In this document: piece by piece, positions 6,585 to 7,998 of the stretch
Layout: every line of letters begins with the position of its first letter
Position numbering within the stretch: position 1 is the first letter of the stretch
Assembly (NCBI GenBank): GCA_020629995.1
Contig: JAHDCH010000114.1
Coordinates: forward strand, 1 to 7,998
Direction of reading: 5' to 3'
DNA length: 7,998 bases
Source of the DNA: Pseudaestuariivita sp.
GTDB taxonomy: Bacteria > Pseudomonadota > Alphaproteobacteria > Rhodobacterales > Rhodobacteraceae
The notes under the pieces: model-generated
The model's input: the letters and a program-made list of their open reading frames with translations, nothing else
Told to the model about the DNA's origin: nothing
The model's database searches: none
Translations under genes and position numbers: made by a program

Positions 6585-6598
6585 TGTGACCGCTAACT
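6585..6598. promoter_or_regulatory. LacI-type operator-like dyad, site 3 of three (weaker)
   Basis: TGTGACC|GCTAACT has four of seven pairs matching. Its right half GCTAAC is identical to that of site 1. Its centre (6591.5) is 21 bases from site 2 and 43 from site 1. It is weak taken alone; the spacing is what makes it worth listing. Confidence 0.3.
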
Positions 6599-6684
6599 GC
6601 ACGAAAGCGTCCTTCTCAGGCCAGAATCCGGCATGTTAAGTGCGCAAGTAGCGACGGGCACAAGGCCCGCGTATCCCGGGCGCC

Positions 6685-6690
6685 AAGGAG
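6685..6690 (+). promoter_or_regulatory. pckA: Strong Shine-Dalgarno site of pckA
   Basis: AAGGAG lies eight bases before the ATG at 6699. It is the strongest ribosome binding site in the window and fixes the pckA start. Confidence 0.9.
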
Positions 6691-6698
6691 CGAGCATC

Positions 6699-7998
6699 AT
6701 GACCCAAGGACGTGTGAACCCCGACTTTCAGCTGAGCCATCAGGGCATCGAAGGACTGGGGACCGTCTATTACAACTATGCCGAGCCCGCGCTGATCGAG
6801 CAGGCGCTCAAGCGTGATGAAGGCACCCTGGGTCAGGGCGGCGCGTTCCTCGTGACCACCGGCAAATTCACCGGCCGCTCGCCCAAGGACAAGCATGTCG
6901 TGAAAACGCCCAGCGTCGCGGACAGCATCTGGTGGGAGAACAACGCCGAGATGTCCGAGGCGGGCTTTGACGCCCTGCATGCCGACATGCTCGAACATAT
7001 GAAGGGCCGCGATTACTTTGTTCAGGATCTGGTGGGCGGCGCCGACCCGGCCCATGCGATCGACGTGCGCGTGATCACCGAACTGGCGTGGCATTCGCTG
7101 TTCATCCGCACCATGCTGCGCCGGCCCGAACGGTCCGAGCTGGACGATTTCACCGCCGACTTCACGGTCATCAACTGCCCCAGCTTCCAGGCCGATCCGG
7201 CCAAGCATGGCTGCCGGTCCGAAACCGTGATCGCGATGAACTTTGACAAAAAGCTGATCCTGATCGGCGGCACCGAATACGCGGGCGAGAACAAGAAATC
7301 CGTCTTCACCCTGCTCAACTACCTTTTGCCCGAAAAAGGCATCATGCCGATGCACTGTTCGGCCAACCACGCTGTGGGCAACCCGGTCGACACCGCCGTC
7401 TTCTTTGGCCTTTCGGGCACGGGCAAGACGACCCTCTCGGCCGATCCCGACCGCGTGCTGATCGGCGACGATGAACATGGCTGGTCCGACCGCGGCACCT
7501 TCAACTTCGAAGGCGGCTGCTATGCCAAGACGATCAACCTCTCGCCCACCGCCGAGCCCGAGATCTACGCCACCACGTCCAAATTCGGCACGATCATCGA
7601 AAACATGATCTTTGACCCCGAGACGTTCGAGCTCGATTTCGAAGACGACAGCCTCACCGCCAACATGCGCTGCGCCTACCCGCTCGAGTATATCTCGAAC
7701 GCGTCGTCCTCGGCTCTGGGCGGGCACCCGAAAAACATCATCATGCTCACCTGTGATGCCTTCGGCGTCCTGCCTCCCATCGCCCGTCTGACGCCTGCTC
7801 AGGCGATGTACCACTTCCTTTCGGGCTTCACCGCCAAGGTGGCGGGCACCGAGCGCGGCGTGACCGAGCCTCAGCCCACTTTCTCGACCTGCTTTGGCGC
7901 TCCCTTCATGCCGCGCCGCCCCGAGGTCTATGGCAACCTGCTGCGTGAAAAGATCGCCAAGCATGGCGCGACCTGCTGGCTGGTCAACACCGGCTGGA
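6699..7998 (+). CDS. pckA: Phosphoenolpyruvate carboxykinase (ATP), 3'-truncated by the window edge
   Basis: PckA converts oxaloacetate and ATP to PEP, CO2 and ADP, the entry step of gluconeogenesis in the cytoplasm. The first 433 residues are visible, from an ATG with a strong AAGGAG site; the family is about 530 long, so about 100 residues lie beyond the window. Substrate and metal ligands line up with E. coli PckA: Arg60 in TGRSPKD, Tyr194 and Lys200 in TEYAGENKK, and His219 in MHCSAN. The kinase-1a P-loop is GLSGTGKTT (237-245) with Lys243. Asp257/Asp258 are in LIGDDEHGW, and Arg324 is in [13 protein letters not shown]. This is the ATP type, not the GTP type. It is transcribed away from chvI. 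Its product feeds the PEP-dependent phosphorelay encoded next door. No frameshift is seen up to the edge. Confidence 0.97.
   Translation, partial: MTQGRVNPDFQLSHQGIEGLGTVYYNYAEPALIEQALKRDEGTLGQGGAFLVTTGKFTGRSPKDKHVVKTPSVADSIWWENNAEMSEAGFDALHADMLEHMKGRDYFVQDLVGGADPAHAIDVRVITELAWHSLFIRTMLRRPERSELDDFTADFTVINCPSFQADPAKHGCRSETVIAMNFDKKLILIGGTEYAGENKKSVFTLLNYLLPEKGIMPMHCSANHAVGNPVDTAVFFGLSGTGKTTLSADPDRVLIGDDEHGWSDRGTFNFEGGCYAKTINLSPTAEPEIYATTSKFGTIIENMIFDPETFELDFEDDSLTANMRCAYPLEYISNASSSALGGHPKNIIMLTCDAFGVLPPIARLTPAQAMYHFLSGFTAKVAGTERGVTEPQPTFSTCFGAPFMPRRPEVYGNLLREKIAKHGATCWLVNTGW

Larger units (their letters stand above)
6361..6698. promoter_or_regulatory. Divergent chvI-pckA intergenic regulatory region
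   Basis: These 338 bases separate the divergent chvI and pckA genes. The chvI side (about 6381-6412) is markedly AT-rich for this genome and carries a candidate promoter at 6404-6433. The middle (6542-6598) carries three LacI-like dyads. The pckA-proximal part (6655-6681) can form alternative small GC hairpins just before the Shine-Dalgarno sequence. I could not place a convincing pckA -35/-10 pair: TTCTCA (6613-6618) with TTAAGT (6636-6641), 17 bases apart, is the least bad candidate. No convincing protein-coding gene lies here; the stretch 6434-6541 shows nothing I can name. Confidence 0.7.

Noticed and set aside
6405..6602. 65-codon frame on the minus strand in the chvI-pckA gap
   Set aside because: No family resemblance or convincing ribosome site, and it covers the candidate operators and the chvI promoter region.
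6641..6646. TGCGCA within GTTAAGTGCGCAAGTA as a further copy of the pckA dyads
   Set aside because: Only the central six bases are symmetric. It matches site 2 at eight of twelve positions but is 52 bases from site 3 with poor flanks.
6636..7964. 442-codon open frame on the minus strand, antisense to pckA
   Set aside because: pckA on the plus strand has every active-site motif and a strong ribosome site. The antisense product is a low-complexity Gly/Arg/Val/His-rich shadow.

Overview
This window looks like chromosomal DNA from an alphaproteobacterium, most likely Rhodobacteraceae (Roseobacter group). The evidence is GC-rich coding sequence with strong third-position G/C bias, and the gene order pckA | chvI-chvG-hprK-rapZ-EIIA(Man)-HPr, an arrangement known around the ChvG/ChvI (BvrS/BvrR, ExoS/ChvI) loci of this class. 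All genes look intact except pckA, which runs off the right edge. No mobile elements, CRISPR arrays, tRNA or rRNA genes were seen.

Layout. Bases 8-883 (+) encode a 3-hydroxybutyryl-CoA dehydrogenase with all catalytic residues. A 55-base convergent gap (884-938) holds two related AT-rich hairpins, each abutting the stop codon of one flanking gene. From 939 to 6360 seven genes lie tightly packed on the minus strand. In transcription order they are chvI (response regulator), chvG (sensor histidine kinase), hprK (short HPr kinase/phosphorylase), rapZ (RNase-adapter/nucleotide-binding protein), a single-domain mannose-type EIIA, ptsH (HPr) and a lysophospholipid-acyltransferase-family gene. Gaps are 8, 3, -4 (overlap), 12 and similar small values, so they probably form one operon. 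Bases 6361-6698 are a divergent regulatory region. pckA (ATP-dependent PEP carboxykinase) starts at 6699 (+) and is cut at 7998.

How the parts fit. PckA makes PEP from oxaloacetate. PEP is the phosphoryl donor for the PTS relay, of which HPr and EIIA are encoded here with no sugar permease (IIB/IIC). HprK can phosphorylate HPr on serine. ChvG/ChvI is an envelope and acid-stress two-component system. The locus therefore looks like a regulatory PTS joined to envelope sensing and gluconeogenesis.

The most interesting unexplained signal is in the pckA upstream region: three LacI-type pseudo-palindromes with centres 22 and 21 bases apart, so roughly on one helix face. A 10-codon upstream ORF overlapping the chvI start and the paired hairpins at 884-938 are secondary points. 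I see no convincing novel protein system. The coding content is a conserved alphaproteobacterial module.
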